Origin: Muricoccus nepalensis
GTDB taxonomy: Bacteria > Pseudomonadota > Alphaproteobacteria > Acetobacterales > Acetobacteraceae
Assembly (NCBI RefSeq): GCF_006438825.1
Contig: NZ_RCZP01000039.1
Coordinates: forward strand, 211 to 50,586
Length of the DNA stretch: 50,376 nucleotides
Direction of reading: 5' to 3'
Shown: in pieces, positions 1-9,175 of the stretch
How positions within the stretch are numbered: the stretch's first letter is position 1
Layout of the letters: each line of letters opens with the position of its first letter
Program-made: the position numbers and the translations under genes
The notes under the pieces: generated by a model
Told to the model about the DNA's origin: nothing
The model's input: the letters and a program-made list of their open reading frames with translations, nothing else
The model's database searches: none

Positions 1-539
1 GTGCTCTCGCAGTCCTGCATGCGGCTGGCGAGGCTGTCGGGGGAGAAGCCGCCGAAGATGATGGAGTGCACGGCGCCCAGGCGCGCGCAGGCGAGCATGG
101 CCACCGCCGCCTCGACGATCATGGGCAGGTAGATGGACACCCGGTCGCCGCGCCGGACGCCGAGCGCCTTCATGGCGTTGGCCAGCCGGCAGACGCGGGC
201 GAGCAGGTCGCGGTAGGTGACGCGCGCGTCCGCGTTCGGGTCGTCGCCCTCCCAGAGGATCGCCACCTGGTCGCCGCGCCCGCCCTCCACGTGCCGGTCG
301 AGGCAGCTCTCGCTGATGTTGAGCACGCCGTCCTCGAACCAGCGGATCGAGACGTCGCCCTCGAAGCTCGTGTTCTTGATGCGACGAGGCGCCCGCATCC
401 AGGCGATCCGCCCCATCTCGCGACGCCAGAACCCCTCCGGGTCCCGACCCGCCTCCTCCACCATCGCACGACGCCGCGCCTCGTCCACCCGCGAACCAGC
501 GGCGATCTCAGGCTTCACGTCGAAAATTTGTACTGGCAT
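1..539 (-). CDS. acs: Acetyl-CoA synthetase, N-terminal part (cut by window edge)
   Basis: This would make acetyl-CoA from acetate, ATP and CoA. Only the first about 179 codons are present; the gene runs off the left edge. The start is the ATG at 539 (MPVQIFDVKPEI). The visible part has the ACAS N-terminal region (FWRREMGRIAWM, then SFEGDVSIRWFEDGVLN), the segment LDRHVEGGRGDQVAILWEGD and the beginning of the AMP-binding domain (RGDRVSIYLPM, then SIIFGGFSPDSLASR). These match the standard Acs layout, where GGFSP lies in the first third of the enzyme. The AMP-binding signature and the acetylated lysine lie outside the window. Upstream is a gene-poor stretch leading into IS debris, so its native promoter context may be altered. 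The acs call is confident; an acyl-CoA synthetase of close kin is the only alternative. Confidence 0.92.
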   Translation of the reverse strand, partial: MPVQIFDVKPEIAAGSRVDEARRRAMVEEAGRDPEGFWRREMGRIAWMRAPRRIKNTSFEGDVSIRWFEDGVLNISESCLDRHVEGGRGDQVAILWEGDDPNADARVTYRDLLARVCRLANAMKALGVRRGDRVSIYLPMIVEAAVAMLACARLGAVHSIIFGGFSPDSLASRMQDCES

Positions 540-924
540 TTCGATCCTTCCCGCGCACTCAAGCCGCTCTGATACCGGCGCGCCTATGTCCTGACACATC
601 GTCAGCTGGTCCCTGCCTTGCAGACACGGCTTCAGTCCTTCGCCTGTGGCGGGTCTGGACGGATCGGAACATCTGCTCGGCAGTATGAGACGGCGCAAGG
701 CAGCGATGCTTGACGCACTCGCTGCTCACCCCGTTTCAACGGAGGCGGGAGGTTCAGCATCGCGGCTGATGCAACAGCCGAAGCATCTATGCTGTGGCTT
801 TGTTCGCGCCAACTCGCCTGATATTTGGGTATCACACCGTTGCTCGTCCCTGGACATGCAAAGGCGCATAGCCAATGACCGAAGTAGCGCTGCGCCTGCA
901 GCGAAATAAGTGATTGCGCATGTT
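540..924. other. Gene-free region upstream of acs
   Basis: I see no convincing coding sequence here. Open frames on both strands lack recognisable protein features. The stretch should contain the acs promoter, since the gene starts at 539 and reads leftwards, but I could not assign -35/-10 boxes. At its right end it runs into an IS5 transposase relic, so part of it may be old IS flank. Confidence 0.4.
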
Positions 925-996
925 GCGTGCCCTGCTCCCGTGCTTCTCAACGAGCCAATCGCCCGCTCCACTCAGCTTCAACCCCGTACTGTCCAC
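925..996 (-). pseudogene. IS5-family transposase relic (about 24 codons)
   Basis: Reading the minus strand from 996 gives VDSTGLKLSGAGDWLVEKHG and then SRA. This closely matches the segment around the first catalytic Asp in the two intact IS5-type transposases of this window (VDSTGLQLCGPGEWLVEKHR at about 1512-1571 and VDSTGLRLCGPGEWLTEKHG at about 16738-16797). Similarity stops abruptly on both sides. It is therefore a leftover of a third, inverted copy of the same IS group, lying about 130 bp upstream of an intact copy. It has no function of its own. Confidence 0.75.
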
Positions 997-1123
997 CCGC
1001 CGGTGGTTGGGGCGGGTGCTCGACAGGGACTGTGGCAGGGTGTGTTGCACCGGTCGGCTTGGCGATGCGCCCGAGGTAGGATGGTAGGGAACGATGCCCT
1101 GCCATCCTCGAAGGGACCTGAGC

Positions 1124-2089
1124 TTGCCTTTCAAGGCGAATGCCGACGGCCGCCATCGCATTCCTAAGCAGCGGTTCCGGGCGACGAACTGGAGCGGGTA
1201 CGACGCTGCTCTGCGCGGGCGCGGTAGTTTGACGATCTGGTTCACGGAAGCGGCGATCTCAGCTTGGAAGGCAGAACCTCGGACCACGAGGGGCGGGCAG
1301 CCGCGATACTCCTTCCTGGCGATCACCACGGCCCTGACCTTGCGCACGGTGTTCCGCTTGGCTCTCTGCCAGACCGAGGGCCTGATTGGCTCCATCCTCG
1401 CCCTGCTCGGTCTCGATCTGGCCGTACCGGACCACTCCACGCTCAGTCGCCGGGCCGAGACACTCGAGATGCCGCGGCCTTACCCCGGCAGCTGCCCTGT
1501 GCACCTACTGGTGGATAGCACGGGGCTGCAGCTGTGCGGGCCTGGGGAGTGGCTGGTCGAGAAGCACAGGAGCAGGACGCGCCGGTCGTGGCGCAAGCTG
1601 CACGTCGGCGTGGACGCCGACACCGGGCGGATCGTCGCGTCTACCCTGACGGCAAGCGACGTTGTTGACGCCTCGCAGGTTGGGCCTTTGCTCGACCAGG
1701 TTGTGGACCCAATCGCTTCGATCGCCGCCGATGGGGCTTACGACCAGGACGCCGTCTACTGTGAGGTGGTGGCGCGGCATCCCGCAGCTACCGTGATCGT
1801 TCCGCCCCGCTCCAGTGCGGTGCCGAGCGCCACGGCCGAGACGGCGCCAACCCAGCGGGACCAACATCTTCAGGCCATCGCGAAACATGGGCGCATGGGC
1901 TGGCAGAAGGCCTCGGGCTATAACTGGCGTGCTCTGGTCGAGGCAGACATCAGCAGGTTCAAGCGGGTCATCGGTAGCGCGCTGCGTTCGCGCACCGACG
2001 ACCGCCGTGCGACCGAGATGGCCGTCGCTGTGGGTGTGCTGAACCGCATGCTTGAGCTTGGACGTCCGGAGTATGTCCGCATCACGTGA
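1124..2089 (+). CDS. IS5-family transposase (intact, copy 1)
   Basis: This is a DDE transposase of 321 residues. I chose the TTG at 1124 as start because the second intact copy in this window (16351) also begins with TTG in the same context (LPFKxNxDxRHRIPxQR) and gives exactly the same length. An upstream ATG at 1094 would add ten residues without matching sequence. Catalytic candidates are the Asp of VDSTG, the Asp in AADGAYD and the Glu in LVEADISRFKR, with a C-terminal YNWRALVEA segment typical of the IS5/IS903-type DDE fold. No frameshift or internal stop is visible, so it may be active. I could not define terminal inverted repeats. It stands next to an inverted relic of the same IS group at 925-996. 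Confidence 0.88.
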   Translation: MPFKANADGRHRIPKQRFRATNWSGYDAALRGRGSLTIWFTEAAISAWKAEPRTTRGGQPRYSFLAITTALTLRTVFRLALCQTEGLIGSILALLGLDLAVPDHSTLSRRAETLEMPRPYPGSCPVHLLVDSTGLQLCGPGEWLVEKHRSRTRRSWRKLHVGVDADTGRIVASTLTASDVVDASQVGPLLDQVVDPIASIAADGAYDQDAVYCEVVARHPAATVIVPPRSSAVPSATAETAPTQRDQHLQAIAKHGRMGWQKASGYNWRALVEADISRFKRVIGSALRSRTDDRRATEMAVAVGVLNRMLELGRPEYVRIT

Positions 2090-2245
2090 CCGAAATGCTC
2101 CTGGGGCTCACTGCGCTTGCAAGCCGATCCTTACAACGCAGTCCCTCCAAGCCCTCGATTCGTGCAACAGGGTCGCTACTCGAACTATGACCTGGAGTTG
2201 CGTTCCGCTTGGTTGGAACGCTTCGACACTGAACCCAACCTTCTT

Positions 2246-2287
2246 CGTCCACGTCCACGTCCACGTCCACGTCCACGTCCACGTCCA
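2246..2287. repeat. Hexanucleotide tandem repeat (CGTCCA)x7
   Basis: There are seven perfect head-to-tail copies of CGTCCA (42 bp), in a region with no convincing gene. Because the unit is six bases long, copy-number change would keep any reading frame. The frames crossing it read as dipeptide runs such as Asp-Val or Trp-Thr, which look like translation artefacts. Confidence 0.95.
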
Positions 2288-2315
2288 ACTGACGGCCGTG
2301 CCCTTGTTGCAGCGG

Positions 2316-2480
2316 CTACTCAGCCAGATCGCGCCGGATTCGGCGTAGCTGCTCCATTGCCGCATGAAGATCGCGCTGAGCCACCTGCACGTCGCCGCGG
2401 GCAAGAGCCCTGGCGCAATCGTCCAGGGTGCTTCCAAGCAGATCTCGAATGGCATTGGCAGCTTGTTCGATGGAGTTCAT
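2316..2480 (-). CDS. Small hypothetical helical protein (54 aa)
   Basis: This encodes a 54-residue protein starting at the ATG at 2480 (MNSIEQAANAIRDLLGSTLD) and ending RRIRRDLAE. A GTG six codons further upstream (2498) is possible but adds only MVLACT. The composition (many Ala, Leu, Arg, Asp with i/i+3/i+4 hydrophobic spacing) predicts one or two amphipathic helices and no membrane segment. I recognise no family. It lies in IS-flanked territory with no obvious partner. The regular, low-bias amino-acid make-up supports a real gene, but the call is uncertain. Confidence 0.45.
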   Translation of the reverse strand: MNSIEQAANAIRDLLGSTLDDCARALARGDVQVAQRDLHAAMEQLRRIRRDLAE

Positions 2481-2581
2481 TGTACACGCTAGTACCACAT
2501 TGTCTTGCGTGCGTCAGGCCTCCGCTTAGCTCCTGATCCCGCTTCCTCGGCCTAATCAGGATTGCGGCTTGATCCCCGCGC

Positions 2582-2773
2582 TCACTTGCCTTGCGAACCC
2601 GTGGCGAGGGCGGAGACGCTGAGGCCGTTCTCGGCGTTGGACACGTCCCAGATGAAGCTGAAGTTGGTCCGCCGCTTGACCTCCGTGATCAGGGTCACCA
2701 CGCCGTAGGAGTTGATTCTGCCCAGGTCCACAAGGTCCTGCTCCTCGAGCGCTGCATCTCGAGATGCCGGCAT
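2582..2773 (-). CDS. Possible hypothetical protein or gene remnant (63 aa)
   Basis: An ORF of 63 residues starting MPASRDAALEEQDLVDLG and ending ALATGSQGK. The second half (INSYGVVTLITEVKRR, then NFSFIWDVSNAENGLSV) has alternating hydrophobic residues like beta strands, unlike the surrounding shadow frames. This suggests a real protein or the C-terminal remnant of one. I recognise no family. There is no clear ribosome binding site. It is isolated among IS debris, so a decayed fragment is as likely as an intact small gene. Confidence 0.3.
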   Translation of the reverse strand: MPASRDAALEEQDLVDLGRINSYGVVTLITEVKRRTNFSFIWDVSNAENGLSVSALATGSQGK

Positions 2774-3216
2774 GCTTCACCAATACAAGGTTTACAAATG
2801 CGCTCACCCCTGAGTTCGTCCGTCTCAATCCTAAGCGTTCCCGTACCCTGCCCGATCAGAGCAACACCAAATAAAGTCAGTGAGGATCGTTCTTGACAGC
2901 AGCTTTGCTGAACCGGAAGCTCCGATTGCTGAAGCGAGCCACGCATGAATTGGTGAGGAAGGTCGCCGAGGCGGTGGCCTGAGGGGGCCTGCCGACGGGA
3001 TGGGAGCAGCGGGCGGAATGCATGCGCGTCACCCGGGCCGTCCGGTTCGTGAGATCCGCATGCGAAGGATTATGACGAACCCAGAGACCGCTTCTTGCGG
3101 AGGTTACCGGGCGGTGTGCTCTAGTAAGGTTCTGTAATTAGCTACCTCCAGCCGTGACTTGGCGTCCGTGTCCTGTCGACCTCGTTTGGGAAGCAAAGCC
3201 AGAAAGGGCTGAAGAC
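2774..3216. other. Gene-poor spacer before the AppA-like gene
   Basis: I see no convincing gene in this 443-bp stretch. A very short plus-strand frame near 2893-2982 reads LLNRKLRLLKRATHELVRKV and stops soon after. It could be the tail of a lost gene. The promoter of the downstream sensor gene should lie in the last 150 bp. I looked for a PpsR-type TGT-N12-ACA palindrome there and found none. Confidence 0.35.
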
Positions 3217-4545
3217 ATGGCGTTTGCGTCGAGTTCCGTGGCCGAGCGCCCGTTCGCACCTGCAACAACGGCCGGAGACGTATCGACCATCGTGTACCGC
3301 AGCCGCGCCGTAGCGCCCCTTTCCGATCAAGATCTACAGCGTCTCATGCGAACGGCACAGGCGCGCAACGGACGCGAAGGCATCACCGGCGTGGTCCTCT
3401 ACGATGAACGCCAGTTCTTCCAGTGGCTCGAAGGGCCGGAAGAGGGCGTCAAGCGAGTGATGGGATCGATCCAGAACGACCGCCGGCACACCGATCTCGA
3501 GGTGCTCACCCACTACGCATCGCCGACGCGCCGTTTCAGCGGTTGGGACATGAAGCTTGCTGCGCGAGGGGCCAATCCTGCCCTCTGGCAGAGCGACGTC
3601 CTTGAACCGCCGCGCGCGATCATCGACGACCTGCGCCGCCGGCCCGCTTCCGCTCCAAGTCTTCTGGCAAAGCTGATGCCGCTGCCGGTCGCCGCAGGCG
3701 ACAGCCCACTCGCCACGTCACTGGCGGGTAAGCCGCTCGGCAACACCACCGTGTCAATTCTGAAGGACGTGCTGCTGAAGACGGTTATTCCGTTGCTGCA
3801 TCACCACGAACCGGCTGCGGCAGATGCCGAGGACGTGCCGGTGAACCCTCGTGCGGCCGAACTCGCAGAACTCCTGGTGGCGTCGGATCAGGCAGCGTCG
3901 CTGAGCCTGATAAGAGAGCTGCGCGGCAAGGACGTTGAAGGCCGGCACCTCTTCGCGCCCCTGTTCGAGCCCGCGGCTCGGGCGCTGGGTGACCTATGGG
4001 GTGATGATTTCTGCAGCGAGGTCGAGGTGACGCTTGGCCTCTGCCGCATACAGACCGCAGTCCGGCTGCTCGGTGCCGATACCCGCCGGTCGGTGGTGAG
4101 TAGTGTACAACCGAAGGTCCTTATTGTGCCTGCGCCGGGCGAGCTGCATCAGCTCGTGGCGGTGCTCGACTCTGAGTGGCTGTGGAGCGAGGGGTGGTCG
4201 CCGCAGTCTGAGTTCCCTGCCACCGATCGGGCTCTGGGAGATCTCCTGTCAGCAAGCTGGATCGACGTTCTCGACCTGTCGTTGAGCGCAGCGTTCCGGC
4301 GCAAGGATAGCTTGGTGCGTCTGACCGAGACCATCAAACAGGCACGCCGAGCCTCGCTCAATCCAGCGCTTCTGGTGCTCGTCGGTGGCCGGACTTTTGT
4401 CGAGGTGGAAGGTGTCGGCACGGCGGTCGGCGCAGATATTGTCAGCCGCACGTCGCTGAACGTTGACCGTTACATGGTGCAGGGCATGAAGACAGTCGGC
4501 GAGGGACTTCATTGCACGGAACAGTGTGAAGACGCAGTCGGCTAG
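3217..4545 (+). CDS. AppA-like BLUF-SCHIC blue-light/redox sensor
   Basis: This encodes a 442-residue soluble sensor with an N-terminal BLUF domain (about residues 22-120, FAD-binding blue-light switch). Its C-terminal half (about 210-425) resembles a cobalamin-binding domain in which the B12 DxHxxG motif is absent. The layout is that of Rhodobacter AppA (450 aa), which relieves PpsR repression of photosynthesis genes. The BLUF residues match AppA with a constant +6 offset: Tyr27, Asn51, Gln69 (FFQWLEG), Trp110 and Met112 (GWDM). The SCHIC-like part keeps PAPGELHQL (308-313) with a His at 311, and WGDDFCSEVEVTL. The C-terminus carries only two Cys (HCTEQC), fewer than I would expect for a Cys-rich AppA tail. 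The start at 3217 is preceded by AAAGGG; an earlier GTG-type start (3154) is less likely. No PpsR or pigment gene is in the window, so the partner is unknown. Confidence 0.88.
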   Translation: MAFASSSVAERPFAPATTAGDVSTIVYRSRAVAPLSDQDLQRLMRTAQARNGREGITGVVLYDERQFFQWLEGPEEGVKRVMGSIQNDRRHTDLEVLTHYASPTRRFSGWDMKLAARGANPALWQSDVLEPPRAIIDDLRRRPASAPSLLAKLMPLPVAAGDSPLATSLAGKPLGNTTVSILKDVLLKTVIPLLHHHEPAAADAEDVPVNPRAAELAELLVASDQAASLSLIRELRGKDVEGRHLFAPLFEPAARALGDLWGDDFCSEVEVTLGLCRIQTAVRLLGADTRRSVVSSVQPKVLIVPAPGELHQLVAVLDSEWLWSEGWSPQSEFPATDRALGDLLSASWIDVLDLSLSAAFRRKDSLVRLTETIKQARRASLNPALLVLVGGRTFVEVEGVGTAVGADIVSRTSLNVDRYMVQGMKTVGEGLHCTEQCEDAVG

Positions 4546-4911
4546 CGGCAGTTCTATGGTCACGCGACCCGAAGCTCGATCGTCGCCCAGAGATCATCCG
4601 GAACCAGGGATTCGCCATGCACCTCAGAACGCTCAGGAACCCGTTTTGTTAGGTGTTTGGTCTGTTGAAATGCTTATACCGCTTCGGCGAGGAGCATGAG
4701 GTTGTGTGTGAAGACGCGGAGGGCGAGTTCGCGGGCTTGGGACGCATCACCCCGCGCGGTCAGGGATGAACCGCGGTGAGCTTCGGCCAGGCGCGTTGCC
4801 GGTGGCCCTCGCCTCCGCGCCGCAGCCCGAAGCTGGCTCTCTCTGGCGCCCGCACTGTTCACTCCAGACAGCTCCAGCGAGCTCCTGGCTGCTATGGGAG
4901 CTTCAACGCCC
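4546..4911. other. Spacer between the two convergent BLUF genes
   Basis: There is no convincing gene. A minus-strand frame ending at 4674 reads RELALRVFTHNLMLLAEAV just before its stop. This is reminiscent of the C-terminal tails of some DDE transposases and may be a short IS relic, but the match is too weak to annotate. I saw no strong terminator hairpin. Confidence 0.3.
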
Positions 4912-5655
4912 CTACCGAGGCCCCAGCTTAGAGTTGTCCGTGTCTCTCCACTTCGTGGCAGAAGGATGAAGGGTATTCAGTGGCCCCGAATCGAGATGCT
5001 CGAGGATACGCTTTAGTGCCGCGATGTTGTTTTCGTCTTCGGCGCTCTCGAGCGCCTCCTGCAACACCGCGCGGATGTCGTCGGCTCCGACCCGCTCCAT
5101 CTCCCAGTTCGGGTACAGGCGCTCGCGCTTCTCCACACCCCGGTTCAGTGTGACGATGTCGTAATGGCGCGGGTCGCCATGAAGGCTCGCGATCAGGTTC
5201 TCCACCTGGGCAGGCGGCCCCTCGATCCACTGGAAGAAGACGCCGCTGCCAAAAACCATCACCCCGGTGATGTCGCGGTCGACATTGCGGCGCTGAGACC
5301 GCTCAATGATGCGGTCGACCTCGATATCGTCCACGCCTTCGGCGGCCCGACTGCAGTATACGAAAGTGTCTAGAGTGGGCGCAGTGTGGTCGAATTCTGC
5401 GTCGCCTGGAAAGCCGGGTTCGTCGAACATAGGTCGGTTCGCCTTGTCTATGCCGGGCAGGCTGTGCCATCCGGTGGGCCAACGTACGGTTAGCGCATCC
5501 TTGTCATTCGTGTAAGGACGCACTGGAGTTCCATTCTGGTCCTGGCTTCGTGCGAGCGGCCGCTTCGGCGCAAGTGTCGGATGGGGCTGAAAGGCATGGA
5601 ATGGGGCACAGAGTGGATCGGCATTAGGCATTCTGATGATAACCGGGATCCGCAA
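4912..5655 (-). CDS. Short BLUF-domain photoreceptor
   Basis: This is a BLUF flavoprotein of 247 residues if started at 5655. The BLUF domain spans about residues 95-190, with Tyr100 (FVYCS), Asn124, Gln142 (FFQWIEG), Trp184 and Met186 (NWEMER). All are spaced as in AppA, so it should bind FAD and respond to blue light. There is no output domain beyond a helical C-terminal tail (about 190-247), as in PixD/BlsA-type short BLUF proteins that act by protein-protein contact. The N-terminal about 75 residues are low-complexity and unusual. The internal ATG at 5430 (MFDEPGFPG), preceded by AAGG, would give a compact 172-residue protein and is a serious alternative start. It converges on the AppA-like gene, so the two photoreceptors are physically linked. 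Confidence 0.85.
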   Translation of the reverse strand: MRIPVIIRMPNADPLCAPFHAFQPHPTLAPKRPLARSQDQNGTPVRPYTNDKDALTVRWPTGWHSLPGIDKANRPMFDEPGFPGDAEFDHTAPTLDTFVYCSRAAEGVDDIEVDRIIERSQRRNVDRDITGVMVFGSGVFFQWIEGPPAQVENLIASLHGDPRHYDIVTLNRGVEKRERLYPNWEMERVGADDIRAVLQEALESAEDENNIAALKRILEHLDSGPLNTLHPSATKWRDTDNSKLGPR

Positions 5656-5813
5656 CGTCTGCTCCGATCGCCGGCGCCGTCAACGCTCGACCATGGCCCT
5701 GATCTCCACCCACATCCCCACTCTGCCCGACACTCAGAGGAGCGCACGCACGAACACAGGACGGCTTCAGCCGCGCCGCAGCGTGCGGTCCTCGCCAGGC
5801 GCGTACGATGAAG

Positions 5814-6182
5814 TCACAGCAGGAAAGCTTCGGTCTCCCACATTCCACGGCTGAAATACGACACCTCTGGGGGCTTGTCGTCCGCCCATAGAACGCGCAG
5901 CACCATTGTCCGCGCATGCCAGACGTCGAGCCCGTAGAGCAGATCCGAAGTTGTGTGCTGCCGCTCGAGGGCGTGGCGATAGCCGGGCGATGAACCCTCG
6001 CCCGAGTTCAATTCGTTGAACGGCGTCCAATGTTCAATAGCCCAAACACCGGTTCGCAGTACCACCAACCGGACGGTGTCTCTCTGTAGCTCAAGTGCAC
6101 CGCGCTCGCGCACAAGCGGCAGCAAATGGTCACGGATCGCCAGCGCCGCTCCGTCACCCGATGAAACGAGCATCAAGGCCAT
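5814..6182 (-). CDS. Hypothetical protein (122 aa)
   Basis: This is a soluble protein of 122 residues starting MALMLVSSGDGAALAIRDHL and ending GMWETEAFLL. There is no signal peptide or membrane segment, and I do not recognise the family. The start at 6182 is favoured because an eight-G tract lies six bases upstream and would act as the Shine-Dalgarno; longer frames extend through the groES control region and are implausible. It is divergent from groESL (200 bp to groES, with the CIRCE element between) and about 160 bp upstream of the short BLUF gene on the same strand, so the two may be co-transcribed. Confidence 0.6.
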   Translation of the reverse strand: MALMLVSSGDGAALAIRDHLLPLVRERGALELQRDTVRLVVLRTGVWAIEHWTPFNELNSGEGSSPGYRHALERQHTTSDLLYGLDVWHARTMVLRVLWADDKPPEVSYFSRGMWETEAFLL

Positions 6183-6282
6183 CTTTGTCCCCCCCCACGG
6201 TGAGAACGGTTGCCGGGATGAGGAAGACCTACCTCTCCCGCTTGCTTTCTCCTTGTAAAAATAGGGAGAGGCTCCTAGGGTG

Positions 6283-6309
6283 TTGGCACTCCCCGGGGTA
6301 GAGTGCCAA
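6283..6309. promoter_or_regulatory. CIRCE element (HrcA operator) upstream of groES
   Basis: A perfect inverted repeat, TTGGCACTC-N9-GAGTGCCAA, lies 72 bp before the groES start. It matches the CIRCE consensus (TTAGCACTC-N9-GAGTGCTAA) with one compensated change in each arm. HrcA repressor binding there, relieved by heat when GroEL is titrated, is established for such operons. It also lies near the divergent gene at 6182 and might affect it. No hrcA is present in the window. Confidence 0.93.
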
Positions 6310-6381
6310 GCTGTTGACCGGCTTGCGACACGAGATCGGGCAAGCAGACCAGTCACGGCTGGTTCGAGAAAGACCTTTCTT

Positions 6382-6699
6382 ATGCACTTCCGCCCATTGC
6401 ACGACCGTGTCGTCGTTCGCCGCATCGAGGCCGAGGCAATATCCTCGGGCGGGATCATCATCCCTGACACGGTTCAGGACAAGCCGCAGCAGGGGGAAGT
6501 CGTCGCCGCTGGCCCTGGCCTCGCAGACGAGAAGGGCGTGCTCCGAGCGTTGGATGTAAAGCCCGGCGATCGCGTGCTCTTCGGTAAGTGGTCTGGCACG
6601 GAGGTCAAGGTCGAGGGCGAGGACCTTCTGATCATGAAGGAGTCCGATCTGCTGGGCGTGCTTGATGGCGCCCCTGCCGTGCTCCGCAAGGCCGCTTGA
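6382..6699 (+). CDS. groES: Co-chaperonin GroES
   Basis: This 105-residue protein forms the heptameric lid of the GroEL folding chamber in the cytoplasm. The start is the ATG at 6382 ([15 protein letters not shown]). Recognisable elements are the N-terminal LHDRVVVRR strand, the mobile-loop region [17 protein letters not shown] with its hydrophobic GIII tripeptide, then [28 protein letters not shown] and the [14 protein letters not shown] end. It is about ten residues longer than typical GroES through a C-terminal tail, [12 protein letters not shown]. It is 50 bp upstream of groEL and behind a CIRCE operator, so it is expected to be a heat-inducible operon. The sequence divergence suggests a secondary copy. 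Confidence 0.96.
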   Translation: MHFRPLHDRVVVRRIEAEAISSGGIIIPDTVQDKPQQGEVVAAGPGLADEKGVLRALDVKPGDRVLFGKWSGTEVKVEGEDLLIMKESDLLGVLDGAPAVLRKAA

Positions 6700-6734
6700 A
6701 ACCCACCTTCGCAATACCGATCCGATCAGTTTAG

Positions 6735-8375
<1,641 letters not shown>

Positions 8376-8382
8376 ACGCCTA

Positions 8383-8420
8383 GCCGACCTTGTCACGCGG
8401 CAAGGTCGGCACTCCCTTTT
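8383..8420 (+). terminator. Rho-independent terminator of groESL
   Basis: A 10-bp perfect stem (GCCGACCTTG / CAAGGTCGGC) with an 8-base loop starts 8 bp after the groEL stop and is followed by ACTCCCTTTT. It should end the groESL transcript and may also stop the convergent gene that ends at 8492. Confidence 0.85.
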
Positions 8421-8491
8421 GCAAGGCTTGTCTATTGGCGTGCCTACTGGCTCTTGCGAGCTAGTGTGCGCCATGTTTTGCCTCGCCGACA

Positions 8492-8785
8492 TCAGTGAGA
8501 GCGTAGTTCTCCCCATGTTGCGTTCCATACGCCGTAGGGATCCACGATAACGAGCGGTGCCTGGAGTTGCTGGGACTTCCTGATGCCATCGTTGATCGCT
8601 GCTTCGGCTGGGCGGCACACAAGCCCCGGACCTGTTGGAAGATCGCCGGGCGGCGGAGCTTCTCGTTTCAAATCGGGTGCCACCACGACACCGATCAATG
8701 CTCCTCCGTCGGCCTCTGACAGGTAAACAGCTACCTCTGTAGGCAATGCTTGATCGCGGCCCCCAAAAATTCCCTGTCCCAACAC
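8492..8785 (-). CDS. Hypothetical protein (97 aa), GTG start
   Basis: A protein of 97 residues beginning at the GTG at 8785 (VLGQGIFGGRDQALPTEVAV). An AGGAGA sequence seven bases upstream decides this start over longer frames. It reads as a compact alpha/beta protein (EVAVYLSEADGGALIGVVVA, then QLQAPLVIVDPYGVWNATWG) with no signal peptide. I do not recognise a family. It converges on groEL, and downstream of both lies the groEL terminator. Confidence 0.6.
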   Translation of the reverse strand: MLGQGIFGGRDQALPTEVAVYLSEADGGALIGVVVAPDLKREAPPPGDLPTGPGLVCRPAEAAINDGIRKSQQLQAPLVIVDPYGVWNATWGELRSH

Positions 8786-9076
8786 GGCACTTCTCCTTGC
8801 CGGCAAATGCCAGCAGAGCAGCCTATCAACCTGACAGGACAAAGCGTCTCAACTCCGAGTGTTTCGCCCACAGGCAGGGGCAGCGCCTTGGGTGACGCCC
8901 GCAGAGCGGAGGACGCGAAGACCTACACAGGGCGCTCAGATCAGCGGAGTGTGCTTTTCAGGGCCTCCGTAGAAGCAGTAACTGCAGACCTCCTTCCGAT
9001 GCTGCGCGAGTGACATGCCCCCGTAGAAGCGGTCCGCAGGTTATCTGGTCCGGTCGTTGTTTTGAGAAGGCTGAGT

Positions 9077-9175
9077 ATGGGCCCGAGGAGGACGCATAAG
9101 CCCGAGGAGACGGTGGCCAATCTCCGGCATGTCGAGGTGCTGACAGCGCAGGGCAAGCCGGCGGCGGAGGCGGTG
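9077..9175 (+). pseudogene. IS3-family orfA 5' fragment
   Basis: The 33 codons starting at the ATG at 9077 read [20 protein letters not shown] followed by [13 protein letters not shown]. This is the N-terminal helix-turn-helix start of an IS3-family OrfA. Similarity stops at 9175, where the sequence joins the 3'-truncated end of an IS256 transposase on the opposite strand. The element behind this fragment differs from the complete IS3 element at 14997-16197, whose orfA starts MKQKRYTDEQ. Confidence 0.7.

Noticed and set aside
832-1440. A 202-residue minus-strand frame upstream of and overlapping the first IS5 transposase
   Set aside because: Only the short VDSTGLKLSG segment within it is meaningful (the relic at 925-996); the rest is antisense to the transposase gene or non-coding.
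3060-3216. Search for a PpsR-type TGT-N12-ACA operator before the AppA-like gene
   Set aside because: No such palindrome was found.
4674-4862. A minus-strand frame ending RELALRVFTHNLMLLAEAV, like some transposase C-termini
   Set aside because: Only about 19 residues look similar, and the preceding sequence is Arg/Ala shadow-like, so it is not annotated as a gene.
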